DNA of 64,000 nucleotides, taken from positions 16,211 through 80,210 of the forward strand of contig JBEKGS010000009.1 of the NCBI GenBank assembly GCA_050012675.1, given 5' to 3'. The notes beneath the pieces are model-generated. The model did not search any database. It was given only the letters and a program-made list of their open reading frames with translations, and was not told the origin of the DNA. Source of the DNA: Fen-455 sp050012675 (lineage in GTDB: Bacteria > Actinomycetota > Acidimicrobiia > Acidimicrobiales > Bog-793). A program made the translations under genes and the position numbers. Shown here in pieces: positions 1 to 8,548 of this stretch (its first letter is position 1; the number at the start of each line of letters is the position of its first letter).

Positions 1-1
1 G

Positions 2-166
2 CCCCAGCCGAGATCCCCCTACGGGATCAAAGGGGTGGGGGAGATCGGCCTCGTACCCACTGCCGGAGCGGTCGCCGCTGCCCTGCACGACCTCGACGGT
101 CTCTGGCGTTCGACACTGCCCATGCACCTGCCCGTGGGCGCGGCGGCCAGCGCCGGGGAAGACTGA
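2..166 (+). CDS. Xanthine dehydrogenase family, molybdenum-binding subunit (C-terminal fragment)
   Basis: The gene enters from outside the window, and only its last 54 codons are visible, ending in TGA. The fragment contains the motif YGIKGVGEIGLVPTAGAVAAA, which matches the C-terminal helix region of xanthine-dehydrogenase-type molybdenum subunits (the KG-GE segment near the Mo site). It would act in the cytoplasm in purine or other N-heterocycle hydroxylation. An SsnA-like amidohydrolase starts 8 bases downstream on the same strand, a pairing known for purine-degradation clusters with XdhD-type enzymes. The substrate cannot be read from this fragment. Confidence 0.8.
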   Translation, partial: PQPRSPYGIKGVGEIGLVPTAGAVAAALHDLDGLWRSTLPMHLPVGAAASAGED

Positions 167-174
167 GCCTTTCC

Positions 175-1218
175 ATGCCGGCCCGTGGCGACGACCTCTC
201 CGAGCCGGGAGTGACGAGGGGACTGGTCTGCGGGCACCACCACCTCTACTCGGCGTTGGCCCGCGGGATGCCCGCGCCGCCGCGCACGGCCCATAACTTC
301 CAGGAGATCCTCGAGCTCGTGTGGTGGCGGCTCGACTGCGCCCTGGACCTCGAGATGGTCAGGTGGTCGGCCATGCTCGGGGCGCTGGAGGCCCTGGAGC
401 GGGGCACAACGGCGATTGTCGACCACCACGCGTCCCCTAATGCCATCGAGGGCTCATTGAGCGTCATAGCGGACGCATGTGCCGAGGTCGGAGTCCGAGC
501 CCTCTGCTGTTACGAGGTCACGGACCGCCACGGACCCGAAGGCATGCGCGCCGGGCTGGCGGAGAACGAGCGGTTCCTCCGTGAGGGAGGCTGTGGCTTC
601 GTCGGCGCTCATGCCTGCTTCACGCTCTGCGACGCCAGCCTGGAGGCCGTGGCGGGGCTGGCCGCAGACCTCGGCCGAGGTGTGCACATCCACGTGGCTG
701 AGGACCGGGTGGACTCGGCCGCGGGCGAACGCCTCGAGGCTGTGGCCGCCGACAACTGGCTTTTGGCCCACTGCGTGCACCTGGACAGGCCGCTTCGCGG
801 GACGGTGGCCCACAATCCCCGCTCGAACATGAACAACAGCGTCGGCTACGCCCGCCCCGCCCGGTTTTCGAACACGGTCGTGCTCGGTACCGACGGGATC
901 GGCGGCGACATGCTGGAGGAGTTCCGCATCGCTTACGTCCGCCACAGGGAGGACGACGTGACAGCGACGCCGGAGACGGCCTGGTCGTGGCTCGATGCCG
1001 GCAACACCCTCGTTCCAGAGGTGGCCGAGGACCGGGTGCGGTGGAGCTACGAGCCGATCGACCCGTGGCACCTCGCCTTCACGCCGGGCGTGGCACCCCT
1101 CGAAATCACCGTTGCCGGCGAGGTCGTGTTCAAGGACGGCCTTTCCACCCGGGTTGACGCCCGCGAAGTGCGCGCCCGGGCACGCGAGCAGGCGCAGCGG
1201 CTCTGGGCGCGGCTCTAA
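175..1218 (+). CDS. SsnA-like amidohydrolase (metal-dependent deaminase), N-terminally short
   Basis: A 347-residue member of the amidohydrolase superfamily, closest in motif to SsnA / chlorohydrolase-type aminohydrolases. The metal-binding HxH lies at residues 21-23 (CGHHHLYSALARG). A later His is in GVHIHVAED, another in LLAHCVHLD, and the metal Asp is in VLGTDGIGGDM; NPRSNMN is an SsnA-like signature. Relatives are roughly 440 residues long and carry a 50-60 residue N-terminal beta segment before HxH. Here the first ATG is only 20 residues before it, so that part of the composite sandwich is missing, and the segment before NPRSNMN is also tight. It follows the Mo-subunit tail by 8 bases, suggesting an operon. 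It probably acts on a purine-like ring; the substrate is inferred from context only. Confidence 0.72.
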   Translation: MPARGDDLSEPGVTRGLVCGHHHLYSALARGMPAPPRTAHNFQEILELVWWRLDCALDLEMVRWSAMLGALEALERGTTAIVDHHASPNAIEGSLSVIADACAEVGVRALCCYEVTDRHGPEGMRAGLAENERFLREGGCGFVGAHACFTLCDASLEAVAGLAADLGRGVHIHVAEDRVDSAAGERLEAVAADNWLLAHCVHLDRPLRGTVAHNPRSNMNNSVGYARPARFSNTVVLGTDGIGGDMLEEFRIAYVRHREDDVTATPETAWSWLDAGNTLVPEVAEDRVRWSYEPIDPWHLAFTPGVAPLEITVAGEVVFKDGLSTRVDAREVRARAREQAQRLWARL

Positions 1219-1348
1219 CGAGGGGCTTGGCCGACGCGCCGGGCCCGCAGTCAGCTCGGCACCATTGAGGGCGTTCTCGTACGGGCTCGAGGTACGAGCA
1301 GCCTCGCGGGGACGTCTGCGCCGCAGCTAGGGCCTGGCGAAAGTGAGC

Positions 1349-2353
1349 TCAGGCGGTCCAGTCGGCGAAGGCGTCGATCATTGCGCGCACGTCCGCCCCG
1401 AGCGGGTAGAGGATCGGGCAGGTGCAACCCCGGTGCACGTACTCGGCGACTTTCGCCTTGCACTCGTCCGCGGTTCCCGACGCCGTGATCATCTGCACGA
1501 TGTCGTCAGGCACGAGCTTGGAGGCCGCCTCCACCTCCTCGGCCGTCGCGGGCCAGGTGAGTATCTTGGCGATGTCTTCCAACAAGGACTCTGGGACGCC
1601 TGACGCCTTCATGATGTGGGGCTGCTGGCCGAGGTACTGGGTCACGAGCAGCCGGGCCGCATCGAGGGCAGCACCGCGGTCCTCATCCAGCGAGCACACG
1701 ACCAGCTGGGGACGGTCGAGATCGGTTGCAGAACGTCCGGCCCGCTGGGCGCCCCGTTCGAGGTGATCCATCGCCGTGTCGTTGTAAGCGGGGGAGACGA
1801 GGTAGTTGAGGACGACTCCGTCGGCGATCTGGCCCGCGAGCTCCATCATCTGCATCCCGGTCGCCCCGATGTAGATGGGCACGTCCTTCGGCCTGCGCTC
1901 CTGGTGCACGTAGTCAAGCTCGACACCGTCGAGATGGACGAACTCGCCGTCGTAGGTGACGGTCTCATCCGCAAGCAGCGCCCGCACCGCCTCGACGGTC
2001 TCACGCATGGCCACGAGTGGCCGCACGCGCTTTATGCCCACCTTGCTCGCGAGCGGGTCCCACCAGGCGCCGATACCGAGGATGACCCTGCCGGGGGCGA
2101 GGTCGTCCAAGGTCGAGAACGTCGAGGCCAACAGTGCCGGGTTGCGCGTCCAGTTGTTAACGACACCGGAGCCCACCTTGATGCGCTCGGTGACGGCGAG
2201 GAACGACGCCATGGGCACCGTCGCCTCCCGCACCAGCCGGCTCTCTGCCTGCCATATGGCATGGAAGCCCCTGGACTCTGCGTAACGGGCTATCTCCATG
2301 CCCTCCCGGATGGTGTGGGCGTCCTGCAAGTAGACGGCGACCTCGGTGCTCAT
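1349..2353 (-). CDS. LLM-class flavin/F420-dependent oxidoreductase
   Basis: A 334-residue bacterial-luciferase-like (LLM) TIM-barrel oxidoreductase, probably cytoplasmic. Visible family signatures are the N-terminal strand ending in AESRGFHAIWQAESRL, the cofactor-side segment VGSGVVNNWTRNP, LDDLAPGRVILGIGAWW, and the phosphate-binding strand IYIGATGMQMMELAG. Such proteins use F420 or FMN for hydride transfer; which one cannot be read here. The ATG overlaps the stop of the molybdenum subunit by 4 bp (ATGA) and is preceded by GGAGGT at good spacing, so it is the last gene of the four-gene molybdenum hydroxylase operon. Its placement suggests a redox step on the same substrate, or use of its product. 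Confidence 0.82.
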   Translation of the reverse strand: MSTEVAVYLQDAHTIREGMEIARYAESRGFHAIWQAESRLVREATVPMASFLAVTERIKVGSGVVNNWTRNPALLASTFSTLDDLAPGRVILGIGAWWDPLASKVGIKRVRPLVAMRETVEAVRALLADETVTYDGEFVHLDGVELDYVHQERRPKDVPIYIGATGMQMMELAGQIADGVVLNYLVSPAYNDTAMDHLERGAQRAGRSATDLDRPQLVVCSLDEDRGAALDAARLLVTQYLGQQPHIMKASGVPESLLEDIAKILTWPATAEEVEAASKLVPDDIVQMITASGTADECKAKVAEYVHRGCTCPILYPLGADVRAMIDAFADWTA

Positions 2354-4668
2354 GGCAGTACCTCCGCTATGTCGTGTCTGGACAGTCGTTCGACACCCGC
2401 CGGGCCAGCCAGGGCGATGTCTTGAGGGCGGACCGGGGCCCGGTTGAGATCAAGGCCGGTGGCTGCCCGAATGGCGGCGACGATGGCGGATGCCGAGGAT
2501 ACCAAAGGCGGTTCGCCGGCTCCCTTGGCGCCCATGGGAGAGCCCGGCTCGGGCTGCTCGATGAAGGCTGCGATGTGAACCGGCGGCATGTCGAGAGCCG
2601 TCGGGATGACATAGTCGGTGAAGGAGGGATTGCGGACCCGGCCGTTGTCGACCACTACCTCCTCCATCAACGCGAGCCCGACGCCTTGGGCGATGCCACC
2701 TTCGAGCTGGCCCACGAGCTGGACCGGGTTCAGCACGCGCCCGACGTCCTGGGATGTGGTGATCTCGAGGACGCGCACGAGGCCGAGATCGAGGTCGACG
2801 TCGACCACGGCCCGATGGGCGGCGAAGGCGAACGAGACGTTGGAGTCTCCCTGACCGTTCTCGTCCAGCTCGAAGGTAGGAGCATGTCTGTAGGTCACCG
2901 TCTCTTCGAGAACCTCGCCCGGGGTTGCAGCTGCGATGGGGAGGTCGATCTCCCCGCCGAGAGACACGACCCTGCCATCGATGATCTCGAGGGCCTCTTT
3001 GGCGACGCCGTGTCTGGCCGAGACCGATTCAAAGAGCCGCTCCCTAACGGCCAGACACGCCGACTGCACCGCCCCGCCTGACATCCACGTCTGGCGGCTG
3101 GCCGACGTCGAGCCTGCGGAGGCGATGCCGACCGTGACCGCGGGCGCCAAGATGACGTCGGTGACGCCGAGCACGTCGCGAGTGATCTGCTGGGCGAGGG
3201 TCACGAACCCCTGGCCGACCTCGACGGCGGCAGAAGTGATCGTGGCCACCCCGTCTTCCAGCCGGCAGCGGGCTTCGGAGTAGTCGTCATAGCCGCCCGA
3301 GAACATGAGGTTCTTGATTCCGACCGCGAACCCGACGCCCCGGCGCACACGGCTGCGCTCGGCGGTTCGTCCGGTGCCCCCGGGGAGCAGCAGATCGGAC
3401 AACGTGGCAGGCGCGTCGGCGCGAAGCGGAGCTCCGGCGCAGGTGGTTATGACCTCGGCGACCGGTGTCGGGCCATTCAGCACCTGGCCGGTTATGAGCT
3501 TGTCGCCCTGTCTGAGGGCGTTCTTCAGGCGCAACTCGATCGGGTCAAGGCCGAGCGCTGCAGCCAGCTTGTCCATCTGGGCTTCGTAGGCAAAGTTGGC
3601 CTGGGTGGCACCGAAGCCCCTCATCGCTCCGCATGGTGGGTTGTTCGTCCTCACCGAGACCGCCTCGACGAGAGCGTTCGGGACCCGGTAGGGCCCCGGG
3701 GCGAAGCAGGCCGCGTTCACTGTCACCGCCAATGAGGACGACTGGTAGGCGCCTCCGTCCAAGACGATGTGCGCCTCGACTTTCACGAGCCGCCCGTCGG
3801 TGTCGGCGTGGTGCCGGAACCACATATAGGCGGGGTGCCTGTGCACGTGGCCGAGGAACGACTCCTCGCGGTCGTAGACGATTTTCACGGGGCGCTGGGT
3901 GCGTAGCGCCAGCAGGGAGAGCTGCACTTGCATGCTCAGGTCCTCACGCGCCCCGAACGCGCCCCCGACCCCGGCCAGGTGCACCCTGACCTTGTCGAGG
4001 GGCAGGTCCAGGCAGGCCGCCATCTGGTCCTGGTCGACGTGGAGCCACTGGGTGGCGACGTACAGGTCGATGCCTCCGTCCTCGGCGGGGATGGCGAGCC
4101 CGGACTCGGGCCCGAGCGGCGCCTGGTCCTGCATGCCAGTCTCGTAGTACCCCTCGATGACGACAGCACCCTTGGCGTCCCGGTCGCCGCAGCGGATCTT
4201 CTGGCGGTAAAGGACGTTGCCGAGCGGGTGGATCGGCTCGGCGTCGATGGCTCTCATCGGGTCGGTCAGCGGTTCGGTCGGCTCGTAGTCGACGACTATG
4301 GCCGCTGCCGCCCGCCGTGCCGTCTCAGGGTGGTCCGCGGCCACCGCGGCGATGGGCTCGCCCTGGTAGCGAACGACCTCCCAGGCGAATACGGGCTGGT
4401 CGGGGTAGTCGAGCCCGTAGGTCTTGCGCCCGGGGACGTCCTCACTTGTGAGCACAGCCTTGACGCCGGGGATCCGCAGGGCCGCGGACGTGTCGATCCC
4501 GCGGATGACCGCGGCGGGGTAGGGGGAGCGGAGGATATGACCCCAGAGCATTCCTTCTGCGAACAGGTCGGATGAGAAGGCGAACTGGCCGCGGACTTTC
4601 GGCACCCCGTCTGGCCGGGCCACGCTCTCGCCCAAAAGACCGCGGATTGCCGTAAGTGTCGTGCTCAT
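2350..4668 (-). CDS. Xanthine dehydrogenase family protein, molybdopterin-binding (large) subunit
   Basis: A 772-residue large subunit of a three-subunit molybdenum hydroxylase (xanthine dehydrogenase / CO dehydrogenase superfamily). It begins LLGESVARPDGVPKVRGQ, typical of the aldehyde-oxidase a/b hammerhead domain (about residues 12-120). The Mo-binding domains follow, with the FGAREDLS and CGAMRGFGATQANFA motifs (the latter lines the active site), and end with GAKGAGEPP, carrying the catalytic Glu. The ATG at 4668 was chosen because it overlaps the 2Fe-2S subunit stop by 4 bp. An in-frame start 22 codons upstream would run into that gene. The residue pattern does not name the substrate; nearby purine genes make a purine plausible. 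Confidence 0.88.
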   Translation of the reverse strand: MSTTLTAIRGLLGESVARPDGVPKVRGQFAFSSDLFAEGMLWGHILRSPYPAAVIRGIDTSAALRIPGVKAVLTSEDVPGRKTYGLDYPDQPVFAWEVVRYQGEPIAAVAADHPETARRAAAAIVVDYEPTEPLTDPMRAIDAEPIHPLGNVLYRQKIRCGDRDAKGAVVIEGYYETGMQDQAPLGPESGLAIPAEDGGIDLYVATQWLHVDQDQMAACLDLPLDKVRVHLAGVGGAFGAREDLSMQVQLSLLALRTQRPVKIVYDREESFLGHVHRHPAYMWFRHHADTDGRLVKVEAHIVLDGGAYQSSSLAVTVNAACFAPGPYRVPNALVEAVSVRTNNPPCGAMRGFGATQANFAYEAQMDKLAAALGLDPIELRLKNALRQGDKLITGQVLNGPTPVAEVITTCAGAPLRADAPATLSDLLLPGGTGRTAERSRVRRGVGFAVGIKNLMFSGGYDDYSEARCRLEDGVATITSAAVEVGQGFVTLAQQITRDVLGVTDVILAPAVTVGIASAGSTSASRQTWMSGGAVQSACLAVRERLFESVSARHGVAKEALEIIDGRVVSLGGEIDLPIAAATPGEVLEETVTYRHAPTFELDENGQGDSNVSFAFAAHRAVVDVDLDLGLVRVLEITTSQDVGRVLNPVQLVGQLEGGIAQGVGLALMEEVVVDNGRVRNPSFTDYVIPTALDMPPVHIAAFIEQPEPGSPMGAKGAGEPPLVSSASAIVAAIRAATGLDLNRAPVRPQDIALAGPAGVERLSRHDIAEVLP

Positions 4669-5147
4669 GGCCGGCGCGCCTGTTGGACCGAGCGCACCGC
4701 CGCGAGGATGCGGCCATAACCGGTGCAACGGCACAGGTTGCCCGAGACAGCCTCGCGTATCTCGAGGTCGGTCGGGTCAGGGTTGCGCGAGAGCAGGTCG
4801 TGCACGCTCACGATGAACCCGGGCGTGCAGAAGCCGCACTGGACGCCACCTTCGGCAAGGAACGCCGCCTGGATGTCCGAAAGCCCGTCGTCTTTGGGGG
4901 AGAGCCCTTCGACCGTCACGATGTCGCACCCGAGCGCGCTCGCGGCGAGCACCAGGCACGAGCAGACGAGCCTGCCGTCGACGAGAACCGTGCAGGAGCC
5001 GCATTCGCCCTGAATGCAGGCGTTCTTCGAGCCGGGCAGGCCGAGGCGCTCGCGCAGCACGTAAAGGAGGCTCTCGCCGAGCCAAGCATCCTGCACGTCG
5101 TGGACGACGCCGTTGACCTTCAGCTCGTAGTCGACGAGCTCGCTCAC
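4665..5147 (-). CDS. Molybdenum hydroxylase small subunit, two [2Fe-2S] clusters
   Basis: A 160-residue iron-sulfur subunit. The N-terminal plant-type ferredoxin domain has CIQGECGSC plus a later Cys in VCSC. The helical domain carries CGFCTPG and NLCRCTGY. It passes electrons from the molybdenum centre to FAD. The chosen start is a GTG that overlaps the TGA of the FAD subunit (GTGA); reading further upstream in frame only gives FAD-subunit antiframe sequence. Its stop overlaps the ATG of the large subunit, so all three subunits are translationally coupled. Confidence 0.88.
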   Translation of the reverse strand: MSELVDYELKVNGVVHDVQDAWLGESLLYVLRERLGLPGSKNACIQGECGSCTVLVDGRLVCSCLVLAASALGCDIVTVEGLSPKDDGLSDIQAAFLAEGGVQCGFCTPGFIVSVHDLLSRNPDPTDLEIREAVSGNLCRCTGYGRILAAVRSVQQARRP

Positions 5148-6019
5148 GACGCCCGCTCCGCTTTCACCAAAGCGTGGCCGGAGACAGCCCGTTCGAGAGC
5201 CCGGGCGGCGCAGATCCCCACGGCGTGGCGCCGGTAGTCGGCTGTGGAGCGGTGGTCGTCGATCGGCCGTGCAGCGGCCCGCACGAGTCTTGTGAACTCG
5301 GGGATCGCACCGGGATCGGCCAGCGTGCGCTCGGGCCAGTTGATCTCGGAGGCCATGAACTGTTCCGCCTCGGTCGCGCGGATGACGACGGGGCCGACCG
5401 AGCCGAGGGCGCACCGGACCGAGCGGCCCTCCCAGTCGACAACGAGCGCGGTGCTCGCGACCGCGATGACCATGGCGTTGCGGGTGCCCACCTTCAAGAA
5501 CTCCTGGGAGCCGAAACTGGCCGGGAGGCGGACCTCGACGATGATCTCTCCTGGCCGCAGGCTCGTGCGCTTCGGGCCGACGATTAGCTCGTCGAGCCGC
5601 AGGCTGCGGCGCTCGTGGCGCGATGCGACCACGATGGTGGCATCGAGGGCAGAAAGCACCGGCAAGGTGTCGCCGGCGGGGGACGCCGTTGCGATATTGC
5701 CTCCCAGGGTGCCGGCATTGCGGATCTGCGGCGAACCGACCGTGCGGGCCGCCTGGGCGAGTCCAGGCAGGAGATCGCACAACGGGGGGGCTTCGATCTC
5801 GCTGTGGGTTATGCCGGCACCGAGCACGACATCGGCCCCGTCCCGGCGCCATCCCCGGAGCTGGTCGACCTTGCGCAGACAGACCACTGCCGCAGGGCGC
5901 CGGTGGGCGTAGTTGACCTCGACCATGAAGTCAGTCCCGCCCGCCAGGAGTTGGGCGTCCGGGCACTGCTCGAAGGCGTCGAAAGCCTCCTCCAGGGAGA
6001 CCGGCAGAAAAACCTGCAT
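5144..6019 (-). CDS. Molybdenum hydroxylase medium subunit, FAD-binding (CoxM/XdhB-like)
   Basis: A 291-residue FAD-binding subunit of the molybdopterin dehydrogenase type. Signatures are LLAGGTDFMVEVN (FAD pyrophosphate), GSPQIRNAGTLGGNIATASPAGDTLP (isoalloxazine region) and the C-terminal CO-dehydrogenase flavoprotein domain from about residue 180. It re-oxidises the 2Fe-2S clusters and delivers electrons to NAD+ or another acceptor. It is the promoter-proximal gene of the operon FAD, 2Fe-2S, Mo, LLM. A TATAGG hexamer lies 8 bases before the ATG and no clear ribosome-binding site is present, so the transcript may be nearly leaderless. Confidence 0.88.
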   Translation of the reverse strand: MQVFLPVSLEEAFDAFEQCPDAQLLAGGTDFMVEVNYAHRRPAAVVCLRKVDQLRGWRRDGADVVLGAGITHSEIEAPPLCDLLPGLAQAARTVGSPQIRNAGTLGGNIATASPAGDTLPVLSALDATIVVASRHERRSLRLDELIVGPKRTSLRPGEIIVEVRLPASFGSQEFLKVGTRNAMVIAVASTALVVDWEGRSVRCALGSVGPVVIRATEAEQFMASEINWPERTLADPGAIPEFTRLVRAAARPIDDHRSTADYRRHAVGICAARALERAVSGHALVKAERAS

Positions 6020-6027
6020 AATTTCAG

Positions 6028-6033
6028 CCTATA
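6028..6033 (-). promoter_or_regulatory. Candidate -10 hexamer (TATAGG) for the molybdenum hydroxylase operon
   Basis: On the minus strand TATAGG is followed by 8 bases and then the ATG at 6019. No Shine-Dalgarno sequence intervenes. It ends in G rather than the usual T, so it is a weaker match than the other -10-like sites in this window. Confidence 0.35.
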
Positions 6034-6105
6034 GTCGCCGATCGCGGGCAGCGACCCGACGGCTCCGCCTCGGTGAGGTGTTCGTCGGGGCGGCGTTCTG
6101 CTCGG

Positions 6106-7830
6106 TCAGGGCGCGGCGACATCAATGAGCGCGAACTTCATCACATCGACAAGACCCCTGTCGGTGATGCGCAGCTCGGGGAGCACCGACAGGCCGAGGA
6201 AGCTCAGCTGCATGAACGGCGAGTCGATCGTCACGCCGAGACCTTGAGATGCGGCGTCGGCCAGGAGCCGCACCTGTCTCGCAACTTCCTCGATGCTCTG
6301 GTCGCTCATGAGCCCGCCTATGGGCAGGCGGACCTCGGCCAGCACCCGCCCGTCTCGAACGGCGACCTGGCCGCCGCCGATCTCGGCGAGCCGGGCGATG
6401 GCGACGGCCATCTCGGAAGGGCCGGACCCGCCGATGGCCCCGACCACCATGCAGTTGTGGGCGTCATGGGCGACCGTCGATGCGATGGCGCCGCGGGTGA
6501 GCCCGAAGCCGTGCACGTACCCGAGGCCGATCCGGCCCGTGTACCTGTGCCGCTCGACGACCGCGATGCGCGCCACTTCTGTCGAGGCGTCGGTCACGTC
6601 GAGCACGAGATCGCGGGTCGTGAGCGATCGCGACTCGACGCCGATCACCCGGGCACGGCCTTTTGCCGGTGGCCGCAGGTCGAAGGCCTGAGGTCCCGGG
6701 AGGGACTCGAGGTGGACCGAGGCGCGCATCCACTGAGGGGCGCTCGCGTTCGGCACGGCACCGGGGACTATGACGCCGTTCTCGGCCACCAACCTGCCTG
6801 CCTGCCACACCTTTGCCGGTTCGAAGCCCGACAGGTTGTCGAAGCAGAGCACGTCGGCCTGGTAGCCGGGAGCCAGCCAGCCCAAGTGGTCGAAACGGTA
6901 GTAGTCGGCCGGGTTGCTCGTCACCATCACGAGGGCGTCCTCGGCGCTCACGCCGGCCGCCACCGCCAGACGCGCGCAGTCGTTGACGTGCCCCGAGTGC
7001 AGCAGCGTGTCAGGTTCCCTGTCGTCGGTGCACAGCGCTATCCGGTCGGTGCCGTGGCGGAGCACGGTCCCGACAAGAGCGGCGAGGTTGCGTGAGGCCG
7101 AGCCCTCGCGAATGAAGATCCACATGCCTTTGCGGCGCTTCTCCTCGGCCTCGTCGAGATCCGTGCACTCATGGTCGGACTCGACACCGGCGGCGAGGTA
7201 GGCGTCGAGCCCGCGGCCCACCACGCCGGGAGCGTGACCGTCGACCCGCTTGCCGCCGGCGGCGGCGATCTTGGCCAGAACCTCCGGGTCGCCGTTTATG
7301 ACGCCCGGGAAGTTCATGACCTCAGCGATTCCGATCGCCCCGTGCTTTTCGAGGAGCTCGTTGAGCTCGATGCTCGAGAACTCGGCGGCCGGGCTTTCGA
7401 ACTGGGAGGCGGGCACGCAGCTCGGGGCGGAGATGCCGAAGGTGAACGGGAGCCTGCCCGAGGCTTCGGCCAAAGCGACGATGCCGGGGACGCCGAAGAC
7501 GTTCGCGATCTCGTGGGGGTCCGCGGCGACCGCGGTGGTCCCGTGAGGCAGCACGGCACGAACGAACTCGTCCACCCAGAGCTTGGTGGACTCGAGATGC
7601 ATGTGGACGTCGACGAAGGCGGCCGTCAGGGCCGCGCCGCTCACGTCGAGTGTCTCGCGCGCCTCACGGGGACCCCAGCCTGCGACGGTCCCGTCGGCAA
7701 TGGCGAGGTCGGTGGCAATCCATTCCCTCGTGCCGGGCACAAAGACCCGGCCTCCTTTTAGCAGAAGGTCCGCAGGCTCGTCACCGCGCGCGACCGCGAG
7801 GACTCGTGGACTTCCCCGACGCGCCGGCAC
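6106..7830 (-). CDS. ade: Adenine deaminase
   Basis: A 574-residue adenine deaminase (adenine to hypoxanthine plus ammonia), the usual length for the family. The amidohydrolase N-terminal segment is LLLKGGRVFVPG; the metal site is VDVHMHLESTK, followed by the family hallmark DPHEIANVFG and CTDDREPD. A C-terminal adenine-deaminase domain follows from about residue 400 (AHDAHNCMVVGA). It feeds hypoxanthine to xanthine-dehydrogenase-type enzymes like those alongside. The GTG start is supported by TAAGAT six bases upstream, which fits a leaderless message. It is monocistronic between two oppositely spaced units on the same strand. Confidence 0.92.
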   Translation of the reverse strand: MPARRGSPRVLAVARGDEPADLLLKGGRVFVPGTREWIATDLAIADGTVAGWGPREARETLDVSGAALTAAFVDVHMHLESTKLWVDEFVRAVLPHGTTAVAADPHEIANVFGVPGIVALAEASGRLPFTFGISAPSCVPASQFESPAAEFSSIELNELLEKHGAIGIAEVMNFPGVINGDPEVLAKIAAAGGKRVDGHAPGVVGRGLDAYLAAGVESDHECTDLDEAEEKRRKGMWIFIREGSASRNLAALVGTVLRHGTDRIALCTDDREPDTLLHSGHVNDCARLAVAAGVSAEDALVMVTSNPADYYRFDHLGWLAPGYQADVLCFDNLSGFEPAKVWQAGRLVAENGVIVPGAVPNASAPQWMRASVHLESLPGPQAFDLRPPAKGRARVIGVESRSLTTRDLVLDVTDASTEVARIAVVERHRYTGRIGLGYVHGFGLTRGAIASTVAHDAHNCMVVGAIGGSGPSEMAVAIARLAEIGGGQVAVRDGRVLAEVRLPIGGLMSDQSIEEVARQVRLLADAASQGLGVTIDSPFMQLSFLGLSVLPELRITDRGLVDVMKFALIDVAAP

Positions 7831-7836
7831 CGGAGC

Positions 7837-7842
7837 ATCTTA
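7837..7842 (-). promoter_or_regulatory. Candidate -10 (TAAGAT) for ade, leaderless start
   Basis: TAAGAT on the minus strand is followed by six bases and the GTG at 7830. The TANNNT form and spacing match at least nine other genes in this window, so transcription probably begins at or within 1-2 bases of the GTG. Confidence 0.5.
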
Positions 7843-8523
7843 CGGTGCAGACCTGGCTGCGGGTCCAGCCAGGCCGCCTTTGGCTTCCGAAGCGCTAGGT
7901 ATTTCTACCTTCGGCGCTTCCAGCTCGGTGAGCCAAGCCTCGGCATGCCCCTTCGCCCACGAACGCGAGATCCGCCCGTTGAACATTGAGAAGAGCTGCT
8001 CCGGCTTTGACACTGCGAAGGCGACGTGGGCGACCACGGCCACGACGATCCCGAAGAACAGAGCGTCGTGGACAAGGGTGGCCCCTGTCGCCCAGGTGAT
8101 CCACGACGAAGGCGCAAAGCGCATGATGACGCCGGTGACGAGCGCGGCAACCATGGCGGCGCCGAGGAAGGCGGCCTCGATCTTCTGGCCTCCGTTGAAC
8201 TTGTCCCGGGCGAGACCCGAGCGACGCGTGGCGGTCCTGAACCAGTCGAAGTCCGAGGGCCGCCAGCGGTCCAGTCGGCGCAGGTCGCTCACAAGTCGCT
8301 TGCGCCAGGGCCCGGCGAGCCCGAGCGCCAAAGGCCCGAGCAGGCAAAGACCGGTGATGACGTGAATGTTCTCGACCAGGCCCCGATGTCCGACGTGAAG
8401 GGCCAGCGCCGGGAGATAGAGGATCGCGCCGGTGACGATCAGGATCAGCATCATGATCGCCGTGCTCCAATGCACCAAGCGCTCGACAACGTCGAAGCGC
8501 GCGAGCTCCGAATCAGGGGTCAT
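7840..8523 (-). CDS. Cytochrome b/b6-type integral membrane subunit
   Basis: A 227-residue membrane protein with four to five hydrophobic segments. The first contains RLVHWSTAIMMLILIVTGAI, the typical first helix with haem-ligand His of formate-dehydrogenase gamma / cytochrome b561-type subunits. Further His residues occur at HVGHRGL and ENIHVITGL. It lies 25 bases downstream of a periplasm-facing molybdenum oxidoreductase gene on the same strand. It most likely moves electrons between that enzyme and the quinone pool, comparable in role to MsrQ/YedZ. The direction of flow is not evident. Confidence 0.75.
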   Translation of the reverse strand: MTPDSELARFDVVERLVHWSTAIMMLILIVTGAILYLPALALHVGHRGLVENIHVITGLCLLGPLALGLAGPWRKRLVSDLRRLDRWRPSDFDWFRTATRRSGLARDKFNGGQKIEAAFLGAAMVAALVTGVIMRFAPSSWITWATGATLVHDALFFGIVVAVVAHVAFAVSKPEQLFSMFNGRISRSWAKGHAEAWLTELEAPKVEIPSASEAKGGLAGPAARSAP

Positions 8524-8548
8524 TTCCCGGGCCGTTTCTTCGAAAGCC

